From Saprospiraceae bacterium (GTDB lineage Bacteria; Bacteroidota; Bacteroidia; Chitinophagales; Saprospiraceae): a stretch of 64,000 nt of DNA. Each line of letters begins with the position of its first letter. Position 1 is the first letter of the stretch. The stretch spans positions 164,717-228,716 of the forward strand of contig JADJYH010000007.1 of the NCBI GenBank assembly GCA_016719855.1, in the 5' to 3' direction. The position numbers were made by a program, and so were the translations under genes. Below the pieces are notes generated by a model. It was not told where the DNA came from and made no database searches. It was given only the letters and a program-made list of their open reading frames with translations. Below, in pieces: positions 57,543-64,000 of this stretch.

Positions 57543-57662
57543 CTAGCAGAAAGGGGGGCAGCAGCCTGGCTCGCAGATGCCACCACAGCAGCCGCTAACC
57601 ATTGCGTAAACCGCACCAGCGATGGCCGTGATGGCCAAACCTATCAAGATTGCACGTTTCAT
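57543..57662 (-). CDS. Very small Cys-rich exported peptide
   Basis: Thirty-nine codons from the ATG at 57662 encode a hydrophobic segment (MKRAILIGLAITAIAGAVYA) and a short tail with six cysteines (CCGGICEPGCCPPFC). The tail could bind metal or form a disulfide knot, or the segment could be a membrane anchor. It is too short for most gene finders. It lies on the same strand as the next Cys-rich gene upstream. I do not know the family. Confidence 0.5.
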   Translation of the reverse strand: MKRAILIGLAITAIAGAVYAMVSGCCGGICEPGCCPPFC

Positions 57663-57765
57663 AAAAATGGATTTTAAAAAGAAGGTGGTGGAGAAATGAC
57701 GTTTTCGCTATTTGCCCACCGGAAAAAAATGAACTCGTCCAACCACAGCATCCCGCTGGGCTGGG

Positions 57766-58137
57766 TCAACTTTGCTGCGAAAACTCTGGGGGCTGAAAAT
57801 GCTCGTTGGTGATGGTGGAACGGAGGGTTTTGGTTTGCTCGTTGGGGCGTGTGTTCTTTTCGCCTTCGGCAAAATCGGGCAACTGAGCAGCCTGCTGGCA
57901 GTAGCAACAACAGGTAAAGCAACATTGGAATGGCACGCAGCAACCGTCCGGTGAGCTTTCATCCTCATTGCCGTCCGGGCAACCCGGCAGGGTGGGGGAA
58001 GCCGCACAAGTCATCATTTCCACACTGCACGCTGACTCCCCGCAACTACCAAACAACGCCTGCTTCAGCGGCTGCCACACGGGCTGCGTGCTGAGGATAG
58101 CGAATTGGATGGCGAGTATGAAGGCGATTCTGTGCAC
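57766..58137 (-). CDS. Cys-rich exported protein
   Basis: A GTG at 58137 gives 123 residues: a hydrophobic N-terminus (HRIAFILAIQFAILSTQPVW), then a segment with twelve cysteines (SCGESACSVEMMTC, GCCVPFQCCFTCCCYC) and a polar tail (EGEKNTRPNEQTK). The cysteine spacing suggests metal binding or disulfide clusters, as in the small Cys-rich Bacteroidota proteins often found near metal-resistance genes; that link is not shown here. The GTG start is chosen because it fits the signal-like segment; the frame is open further upstream to 58383 within the next gene. It lies 103 bases upstream of the small Cys-rich gene. Confidence 0.55.
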   Translation of the reverse strand: MHRIAFILAIQFAILSTQPVWQPLKQALFGSCGESACSVEMMTCAASPTLPGCPDGNEDESSPDGCCVPFQCCFTCCCYCQQAAQLPDFAEGEKNTRPNEQTKTLRSTITNEHFQPPEFSQQS

Positions 58138-58223
58138 GAAATGAAATTGAGTTGCTTGATTTGCGTGGGCAAGTCTCCGTGAAAAAAGGCGTGCTAGCAA
58201 ACTTTTAACAGAATTTAACGCCG

Positions 58224-59312
58224 TCAGATGCGGAAAAAAATCTTGTGCTTGTGCAGGAACTTGCACAGCCCCCAGTAGATCGCCCAAACCAATAGCGAAT
58301 TGGTGACGGCCAGCGTTGCAGTGCCGAGGCCCATTGCACCAAGAAATCCGTCGTTGAAAATGCGGACGGTTGGCACCAGCCACTGCACCCCGACCGTTTC
58401 GAAGAAAAGGTAAATGAAAATGGAGTTCATGCCTACGACCACAAAAGGGAAAGTCCAGCCCTGCACTTTTCGGAGGTCAATCAGCCAATAAAATAAGGCC
58501 AGCGCCAGCAGCGCCCACCCGCCCGATGCAAGGACGAAGGCCGTGGTGGAGATGCGCTTGACGATGGGCGTGATGCCCGCCCAGTGCAGCCCGTAGCCAA
58601 TGACCAGCCCGACGATGCCCGCTGTGACGAGGATTCTCACCCTTCGGAAATCGGGGGTGTCGGACAGTAGCAGGCTACCGCAAATAGCTCCCCAAATGGT
58701 GTGCGCCGCCGTTGGCACACAGTTGAACGTGACCCAGCCGCCGCCGTTGTTGAGTTTGCCCATCAGCAGCATGTCCACCATGCTGCCGAAGTTTTGGTCC
58801 ATCACGAACGGGGTAGCGGGAGCATAGGCCCGGTAGCAAATTTCGGTGATGGCCAACAGCAGGGAGGAAACGCCCAACTGCACCTTCCAAGGGGTGCGCA
58901 TGAGCAAAAAGGTGACCGGGATAGTGAAAGAGAGTTGCGTCAGCACATTCCAAAGCTCGAACACCAACTTGTCGCTGTACACGCAGTGCAGCCCCGTTCC
59001 GAACAGGAACAGCAGCAAGCTGCGCCAAAGAATATGCCGCAGGCTCTGCGCCCAGGTGTCGCCACGGCCGAGGCGGCTACGCAGCGAAAATGGCATGGCC
59101 ACCCCCACGATGAACATGAAAAACGGCTGAATCAAGTCCCAGAACCGCAGCCCCGCCCAGGGGTGGTGGTGAAACTGCTCCACCACTCCGTGCAACCAGT
59201 GCCCCTCCGGGAACGCCTGCGCCAGCGAATCGTACATCAGCGCAGCCTCGCCAGCGAGCAGGAACATGGTGACACCTCGAAAGGCATCGAGCGACAGGAA
59301 GCGGTCTTTCAT
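58224..59312 (-). CDS. Inner-membrane acyltransferase-like protein (DUF5009 / heparan-glucosaminide acetyltransferase-like)
   Basis: The 362-residue protein from the ATG at 59312 begins MKDRFLSLDAFRGVTMFLLA, the mark of the NagX/HGSNAT-like family, and has about ten membrane segments. Family motifs seen are FWDLIQPFFMFIVGVAMPFS, WRSLLLFLFGTGLH and VVGMNSIFIYLFFE. Members are thought to transfer acetyl groups to sugars across the membrane; the actual substrate in Bacteroidota is unproven. The start at 59366 is rejected in favour of the family N-terminus. Confidence 0.88.
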   Translation of the reverse strand: MKDRFLSLDAFRGVTMFLLAGEAALMYDSLAQAFPEGHWLHGVVEQFHHHPWAGLRFWDLIQPFFMFIVGVAMPFSLRSRLGRGDTWAQSLRHILWRSLLLFLFGTGLHCVYSDKLVFELWNVLTQLSFTIPVTFLLMRTPWKVQLGVSSLLLAITEICYRAYAPATPFVMDQNFGSMVDMLLMGKLNNGGGWVTFNCVPTAAHTIWGAICGSLLLSDTPDFRRVRILVTAGIVGLVIGYGLHWAGITPIVKRISTTAFVLASGGWALLALALFYWLIDLRKVQGWTFPFVVVGMNSIFIYLFFETVGVQWLVPTVRIFNDGFLGAMGLGTATLAVTNSLLVWAIYWGLCKFLHKHKIFFRI

Positions 59313-59362
59313 TTTGAATTGATGCGGAAACTGAGAACTTGGTGAAGCGTTGGCCCAAATCC

Positions 59363-59384
59363 TCAAATCCTCAATTTTCCATTC
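59363..59384. repeat. CAAATCCT octamer-like repeat
   Basis: CAAATCCT occurs twice in tandem from 59356, then decays into CAATTTTC and CATTCTCA before the end of the cytochrome gene. It lies in the 72-base gap between two minus-strand genes and resembles the heptamer loci but with period 8. Confidence 0.5.
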
Positions 59385-59775
59385 TCAATTCAAATACCCG
59401 CTCTTCACCCAGCAGTCAATCTTGTTGATATCAGCGTTGCTGAGTTGGCTGCCACCGTTTGGCATTGGCACACAGCCACTGCCGTGGTGGATGGAGCAGA
59501 GGACATCCTTTTTATCAAAAGCAACTTTTGACTTGGCGTAGTCGGAGAGGTCAATACCCTCGGCGGCAGTGACGGCATCGTGGCAGCCAGCGGTGGCACA
59601 ATTTGCGTCGAGGATGGCCTTGATGCTGTTGGAATAGGTGTTGTCCGCGGCGACAATGGCGGAGCAATCGGCGTTGGCAGCGTAGTCAACGCCGGAACTG
59701 TCCTTTGCCGCAGGAGGAGGCTACGAATAGCAGTGAGAGCGAAAAGAGCGTGAGAGCGAAAATGGTCTTGCGCAT
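59385..59775 (-). CDS. Lipoprotein c-type cytochrome with CX4CH haem motif, frameshifted
   Basis: The start MRKTIFALTLFSLSLLFVAS leads to a lipobox-like SSC and stops soon after at GKGQFRR. One base over, the sequence continues as GVDYAANADCSAIVAADNTY, SIKAILDANCATAGCHDAVT and ends KIDCWVKSGYLN, with the haem motif CATAGCH (CX4CH), and a candidate axial Met in CVPMPNGG. Removing one G near 59703 joins the parts into about 129 residues. Small lipoprotein cytochromes of this type occur widely in Bacteroidota, as electron carriers at the outer or inner membrane. It lies on the strand of the acyltransferase-like gene. Confidence 0.75.
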
Positions 59776-60117
59776 CAGTCGTGATTTTTTTATGGATGAA
59801 AAAAGCTTGCAGCGACATGACGAGTCCGATGCCGCTGAAGCGGCGGCGAAGTTACGAAGTGGGATTCCTTGCGGCAAATACAGATGATTTTTTTCACCGA
59901 AGGCAGCATAATCCCCGCCCAAACGTATTAGCCTCGTGCTTTGCGGAGCGGTTCATATTAAAAAACTGCCTGATGGGGCAAACCAATTTCGTGTTGCCAA
60001 CCTTAGTGGTTAGAGTTGGGGATGACGAACTACCAATCTTTGAAATAAGCAAACCCGGTCAGCGCAAACAGGGGTTCCATTGAACGCCTGGGGCGAGGCC
60101 ATAAACTGAGTTATACC
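59776..60117. other. Intergenic region between divergent lipoprotein genes
   Basis: About 340 bases without a credible gene; short frames are not protein-like. Both promoters must lie here, but no full -33/-7 pair is found. Confidence 0.45.
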
Positions 60118-60570
60118 ATGTTTTTGAACTTGAAAAAGAATTTCACACTGCTCACCATTTTGATGCTTGCCCTTGTTTTCGTGGGTACTTCTTGCAAGAA
60201 GGACGATGAGAAGACGTCCAAGGATTTTCTTACTGCACACGATTGGAAGTTGGTTTCGGTTAAAATCGGAGGGATCGCCTCTACTTTGGATCCCTGCGAC
60301 CAGGACGACTTTGCCACTTTCCATGACGATGGTGAATATCACTTGGACGAAGGCGCCACAAAATGCGACCCTACCGACCCGCAAGAAACTACCGGTACTT
60401 GGTCAATTTCGGACAAGACCACGCCAGAAACGTTGACCATCAAATATGACGACAACGGCACGCAGGTAACGGAAGAGTACGACATCACCGAACTGACGGA
60501 CGCCACGATGGTGCTGACTATTGAGGTGCCACTTTTTGGAACGATCGAAAATACTTTCGAGAAAATCTAA
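60118..60570 (+). CDS. Lipocalin-like lipoprotein
   Basis: The 150-residue protein has a lipoprotein signal (ALVFVGTSC, with KKDDEK after the Cys). The mature part fits the Bacteroidota lipocalin-like (Lipocalin_4/5) pattern: FLTAHDWKLVSVKIGG, CDQDDFATFHDDGEYHLDEG, GTWSISDKTTPETLTIKYDD, TMVLTIEVP. It is probably an outer-membrane-anchored beta-barrel of unknown ligand. It is followed by a strong terminator and stands alone. Confidence 0.82.
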   Translation: MFLNLKKNFTLLTILMLALVFVGTSCKKDDEKTSKDFLTAHDWKLVSVKIGGIASTLDPCDQDDFATFHDDGEYHLDEGATKCDPTDPQETTGTWSISDKTTPETLTIKYDDNGTQVTEEYDITELTDATMVLTIEVPLFGTIENTFEKI

Positions 60571-60591
60571 GCAGTCTCGAAATACAAACAG

Positions 60592-60623
60592 AAAAGCCGC
60601 CGGACACACGTCCGGCGGCTTTT
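60592..60623 (+). terminator. Rho-independent terminator
   Basis: AAAAGCCGCCGGAC, loop ACAC, GTCCGGCGGCTTTT: a perfect 14-bp stem with T tail, 21 bases after the lipocalin-like gene. Confidence 0.93.
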
Positions 60624-60685
60624 ATTATGTCCACTGAGAAGGGGATTGCGGTGAGGTGATGGTGGGTTAGCTTGCACAGCCTCCC

Positions 60686-61429
60686 TCACAACTGCTGCAA
60701 CCGCCGATAAAACTCCTCCCGATAGCTTTTTCCCAAGGGTATTCGCTCCGTGCCAATGGTCAGCACGTAGTCCTCAATGGACTGGACGTGCTGGAAATTG
60801 ACGAGGTACGAGCGGTGTACCCGTATGAACGGAAGGGACTGCAACTTGTCCTCGATGGCGCCGAGGTGGGTGGTCAGCAAATACTGGCGGGTGGCAGTGG
60901 TGAGCTGCGAATAAACGCCGTCGGCCTTCACCCAAAGTATCTCCTCGGCGCTCACCTTCACCAACCGCTTTTTGTCCTTGATGAAAAAACTACCTGCGAT
61001 AAACGGCGGTGCGGCTGCATCCGTCGGTGTCGGGGGCAGTCGTAGGGCATCTTGCCGCAGCGCAAATTTTGAAAGCGCCAACTCAATGGCGGCGTACAGC
61101 GTGCGCTCCTCGAAGGGCTTGGTCAGGTAGGCGTCCGGTTCCACTTCGGCGGCCCGGCCAATGGTGGCGGGGTCGGTGAGGGCGGTGAGGAAAATGAGCG
61201 GGAGGTTGTACAACTTGCGTATCTCGGCAGCGAGGCGAATGCCGTCCCAGTCGTCGCCTTCGAGGTGGATGTCGCAGAGCACGAGGTCGGGGCGGTCTGC
61301 TTGGAGCGAATCCAGCGCCTCCCGGTGGTTGCGGCAGATGGCCGTTACCCGGTAGCCAAGGTCTTCCAGTGCATCGGCAATGTCCCTGGCGATGATAGGT
61401 TCGTCTTCTATGATGAGCAGGTTTATCAT
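60686..61429 (-). CDS. LytTR-type DNA-binding response regulator
   Basis: The 247-residue protein has a receiver domain (LLIIEDEPIIARDIADALED, phospho-acceptor Asp53 in LVLCDIHL, FLTALTDPATI with the Thr, YLTKPF with the Lys) and a C-terminal LytTR DNA-binding domain (LWVKADGVYSQLTTATRQYL, FIRVHRSYLVNFQHV). It follows its kinase gene with a one-base gap, so the two are co-transcribed. The pair should regulate unknown targets through short direct-repeat sites. Confidence 0.95.
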   Translation of the reverse strand: MINLLIIEDEPIIARDIADALEDLGYRVTAICRNHREALDSLQADRPDLVLCDIHLEGDDWDGIRLAAEIRKLYNLPLIFLTALTDPATIGRAAEVEPDAYLTKPFEERTLYAAIELALSKFALRQDALRLPPTPTDAAAPPFIAGSFFIKDKKRLVKVSAEEILWVKADGVYSQLTTATRQYLLTTHLGAIEDKLQSLPFIRVHRSYLVNFQHVQSIEDYVLTIGTERIPLGKSYREEFYRRLQQL

Positions 61430-61430
61430 A

Positions 61431-63581
61431 TTACACGGGAATCAGCAGCACCGTTTTTGCGCCCATGCCACTCGAATAAACGGGCGTTGCCTTGATTTTT
61501 TGCGCCAGCGACTCCACCAGTTCCAGCCCAAACGAACTCCGACTGGTGGGCGGCTTGCCGTCGGAAAGCTGAAAGCCAACGCCATCGTCGCTCACCTCCA
61601 ACCGGGCGGCGTCCCCGGCTTTTTTCAGCGACAAAATTAAGCATCCGCTGCGTTCATCAGGGAAGGCATATTTCAGGGAATTGGTCAGCAGTTCGTTGGC
61701 GATGAGGCCGAGCGGCACGGCGGTGTCCACGTCGAGCGAGATGTCGTTGTCGAGGTCGAGGCGCAACTGGATGCGTTCTTCGTCCACTTGGTAGGCGTCC
61801 ATCAGGCTCTGGGCGAGGTCGGTGAGGTAGGGGTGCATGGGGATTTCCTTGAGTTGGTCGCCTTGGTAGAGCCGCTGGTGCAGCAGGGCCATCGAGCGGA
61901 CACGGGCCTGCCCGGTGCGCAGCGCCTCCAGCGTGTGCTCGTCGCTGACCCGCCGGGCCTGCATCCGCAGCAGGCTGGAGATGATCTGGAGGTTGTTCTT
62001 CACCCGGTGGTGGATTTCCCGGAGGAGGGTTTCCACTTCGTGGTTCTTGCGGTTGAGCTGGTCGTTGGTTTGCGAGAGCACCTCGTTGTGGCGTTTGCGG
62101 GCGCTGCTGTTTCGCCAGAATGCAAAGGCGAGCGTGCCGACCAGCCCCAGCCCGCCTAGCAGTGCGAGCAGCCGGTTGCGGTCGCTGGCGATGCGGGCGT
62201 TTTGGAGTTCGTTTTCCTTGCCCAGCACGGCGATTTGTTGCTCCTTTTTCTCGGTTTCAAACTCGGCTTCCACCTCCGAAATGATGCGGCTTTTTTCTTT
62301 GTTGAAATTGGTTTCCTGTGCCGTTTGGTAAAGCACTTGGTAGTGGTAGGCATTATCATAATCGCCCAAAAGCGCATAGCCCTGCGCCGCAAACTGGTAG
62401 ACGGACGGCATTTCCTCGGTGTTTTTCACCTTGCCGATGGCTTTTTCGCCGACGGCCAAATAGCGCCGTGCCAGCGCCGGATGTTTGTTTTGGCGGCAGC
62501 CATTGCCCCAAAAAAGACAGGTTGGTCTCAATCTGGAAGTATTCGATTTTTGGCTCAAAGGCAAATACGCTTCGCAAAGCGCAAGGCAGGAGTCATACTG
62601 TTCGGTATGGAGGTACAACTCGGCCATGTTGCTGATGGTGGTCAGGATTTTCTTGGGGCTGCCCATTTCCTTTTTCAGCGAAAGGGATTGGCGGAAATTG
62701 TAGAGCGCCTTGTCGTACTCATTGGTCTCAAAGTAGAGCGACCCCAGCGAGTTGTAGGCACGGGCAAGGCCGAGCGAGTAATTGAGCGGTTTGGTCAAGC
62801 GCACCACCTCCTCGAACTGCCTGATGGCTTGTTCGTAGCGACCTTGGTCCCGCAAGATGGTCGCTGTTTGGTGCAGGTTGAATGCGGCCTGCACAGGGTT
62901 TCCCAGTTTCTTTTCAATGCGGTATCCTTCCAAGAATGCCCTGATTGCCTCATCCGTGTGGCCAAGGTTTTTCTGAGTGCCGCCCCATCGCCGAAAGGCA
63001 TCTGCCGAATCCCGTTGGTTCTGGCAAAGCATGAATGCGAGCCTACCCAGCGAATCGGCCTTACCCGCCTTTCCCATCTCGCTATAAACCTTGGCCATAC
63101 CTCCGGTCAAATTGGATTGCCGGGACAGGAGCTTGTTTGTTTTGCAAAGCAAGAGGGCAAGGCTTAGATTGGCGAGCACCGAGTCTATTTGTCCCAAATC
63201 CATCAAAAAGTCAGACTGCACAGCCAAAACTTCCACCATCAGGGCTGGTCGGTGCACCGCCAACTGTTGCGCCAGCTTGAGCCAAGTTTCAACTTGGGCG
63301 TTATCGGAAGCCTTGTCGGCGTTGGTTGCTGCGCAAAGGCAGCCGTTGACCCATGCGGCGGTGTCCCGGCTCAGGGGGGCCAGCCGGAGTATTTCTTCGG
63401 CGAAGGCGAGGGCATCGGCCTTGGGTAGCATCCCGTCAAATTCAACCCCGCACAACCTTACCAGCACGGGCAGCCGCGCCGCGCCCTGCCGCTGTGACAG
63501 CAGTTGCCGCAGGCTGTCGGGGTTCGTGGCCGACAGGGTGGCGCAGCACAAAAGCAGCGGGATGAAAAAAAGGGACTTCAT
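61431..63581 (-). CDS. Sensor histidine kinase with periplasmic TPR domain (HisKA_2 type)
   Basis: The start at 63581 (MKSLFFIPLLLCCATLSA) gives a signal peptide and 716 residues. Residues 25-440 carry tetratricopeptide repeats (ARAYNSLGSLYFETNEYDKA, LYNFRQSLSLKKEMG). One membrane helix follows (LLALLGGLGLVGTLAFAFW, about 485), then a coiled coil and a HisKA_2 kinase core with the phospho-His in REIHHRVKNNLQIISSLLRM, and an HATPase (GLIANELLTNSLKYAFP, VSDDGVGFQ, FGLELVESLAQKI). It should phosphorylate the LytTR regulator encoded next. The signal sensed is unknown; the TPRs likely bind a protein or peptide. Confidence 0.93.
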   Translation of the reverse strand: MKSLFFIPLLLCCATLSATNPDSLRQLLSQRQGAARLPVLVRLCGVEFDGMLPKADALAFAEEILRLAPLSRDTAAWVNGCLCAATNADKASDNAQVETWLKLAQQLAVHRPALMVEVLAVQSDFLMDLGQIDSVLANLSLALLLCKTNKLLSRQSNLTGGMAKVYSEMGKAGKADSLGRLAFMLCQNQRDSADAFRRWGGTQKNLGHTDEAIRAFLEGYRIEKKLGNPVQAAFNLHQTATILRDQGRYEQAIRQFEEVVRLTKPLNYSLGLARAYNSLGSLYFETNEYDKALYNFRQSLSLKKEMGSPKKILTTISNMAELYLHTEQYDSCLALCEAYLPLSQKSNTSRLRPTCLFWGNGCRQNKHPALARRYLAVGEKAIGKVKNTEEMPSVYQFAAQGYALLGDYDNAYHYQVLYQTAQETNFNKEKSRIISEVEAEFETEKKEQQIAVLGKENELQNARIASDRNRLLALLGGLGLVGTLAFAFWRNSSARKRHNEVLSQTNDQLNRKNHEVETLLREIHHRVKNNLQIISSLLRMQARRVSDEHTLEALRTGQARVRSMALLHQRLYQGDQLKEIPMHPYLTDLAQSLMDAYQVDEERIQLRLDLDNDISLDVDTAVPLGLIANELLTNSLKYAFPDERSGCLILSLKKAGDAARLEVSDDGVGFQLSDGKPPTSRSSFGLELVESLAQKIKATPVYSSGMGAKTVLLIPV

Positions 63582-63599
63582 GTGATTTTGATAAAAACC

Positions 63600-63607
63600 C
63601 AAACCTA
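63600..63607 (-). promoter_or_regulatory. Probable -7 box of the kinase-regulator operon
   Basis: The minus strand reads TAGGTTTG, a full TAnnTTTG match 19 bases before the kinase start. Confidence 0.5.
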
Positions 63608-63793
63608 TCACTTTTTCAAAAATGCCTCTGCACCGATTTGCTTAGTTCTGAAAAATAACGGCCTTCATTAAGAATTTGGCCACCTTCATTAAAAACCGCC
63701 TCCAACGGGGCTGCCCACCTGGTATCTTGCTTGAAATCTTGGTTTTACAGGCATCTGCTTCTCTCCGTGCTTATTCAACAAAAATCATTTCTT

Positions 63794-64000
63794 GTGAAAA
63801 TATCAGGCTTACTCCCATTTGCGGTGCTGTTGCTCAGTGCGCTGTTTCACCCGTCGGTTCTATCGGCACAGTGTTTAGCACCCTCTGCACTAACGGCCAC
63901 CAGCCCCACCACCTCCGGCGCTACCCTTGATTGGACGGAAAACGAGGGCGCCACCCTCTGGGACATCGAGATACAGCCCGACGGGACGGCCATGACCGGA
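63794..64000 (+). CDS. Partial secreted protein with fibronectin-III-like domain
   Basis: A GTG at 63794 opens a frame that runs off the right edge. It begins with a signal peptide (MKISGLLPFAVLLLSALF, SVLSAQC) and continues as a fibronectin type III start (LAPSALTATSPTTSGATLDW, TENEGATLWDIEIQPDG). Such proteins in this group usually end in a T9SS domain, which is not visible here. It is divergent from the two-component operon. Confidence 0.72.
   Translation, partial: MKISGLLPFAVLLLSALFHPSVLSAQCLAPSALTATSPTTSGATLDWTENEGATLWDIEIQPDGTAMTG

Overview
The window reads as DNA of a Bacteroidota bacterium, most like the Saprospiria (Haliscomenobacter or Lewinella type). The evidence is type IX secretion (T9SS) sorting domains on at least seven large exported proteins, a PorP/SprF-type outer-membrane protein, SprB-like and thrombospondin-3 repeats, TonB receptors with N-terminal carboxypeptidase-regulatory domains, and -7 boxes of the Bacteroidota type TAnnTTTG. 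I cannot name a species. Base composition is moderately GC-rich, except for an AT-rich stretch at about 49.7-52.9 kb.

Region 1 (1-3.5 kb) is a plasmid-type replication and partition module: the start of a small putative partition partner and parA on the minus strand, a strict 22-bp iteron array plus scattered iterons, and a Rep_3-type initiator on the plus strand. The rest of the window carries ordinary chromosomal functions, so this may be a megaplasmid or chromid, or an integrated replicon. Region 2 (3.5-20.3 kb) holds a frameshifted RluA-type pseudouridine synthase, a secreted glycosidase-like protein, a broken Uma2 gene, a patatin, a reprolysin-like metalloprotease, an esterase, a very large glucose/sorbosone-dehydrogenase-like exoprotein, an intact Uma2 gene and DNA-3-methyladenine glycosylase I. 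Region 3 (20.6-30.7 kb) is a giant adhesin with a type B T9SS signal followed by its likely SprF-like partner and an OmpA/beta-propeller protein. Region 4 (31-37.5 kb) is a secreted duplicated-domain protein and a TonB receptor, each preceded by 11-bp-period direct repeats.

Region 5 (37.6-45.3 kb) is the most unusual. A FecI/FecR/STN-TonB-receptor signalling cassette is mixed with two paralogous KilA-N genes. Each KilA-N gene has a near-palindromic codon cassette at the same place in its reading frame. Upstream of the first lies a roughly 320-bp array of about eleven palindromes that, read as codons, look like variants of that cassette. The second KilA-N gene lies between two copies of the 3' end of fecR. 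Heptanucleotide tandem repeats sit in or beside several genes here, including in-frame in fecR, the receptor and a TIM-barrel gene.

Region 6 (45.3-64 kb) has a MntA/HepT toxin-antitoxin pair, a DUF1800/DUF1501 exported pair, an AT-rich hypothetical block, a cohesin/dockerin-bearing T9SS protein, two small Cys-rich proteins, a membrane acyltransferase-like protein, a lipoprotein cytochrome, a lipocalin-like lipoprotein and a LytTR/TPR-kinase two-component pair. The window ends inside a secreted protein gene.

About a dozen genes are split by single-base frameshifts or an in-frame stop, many in homopolymers, with clear homology continuing in the next frame. I read most of these as sequence error rather than gene decay, and I give the full span of each such gene as one feature.
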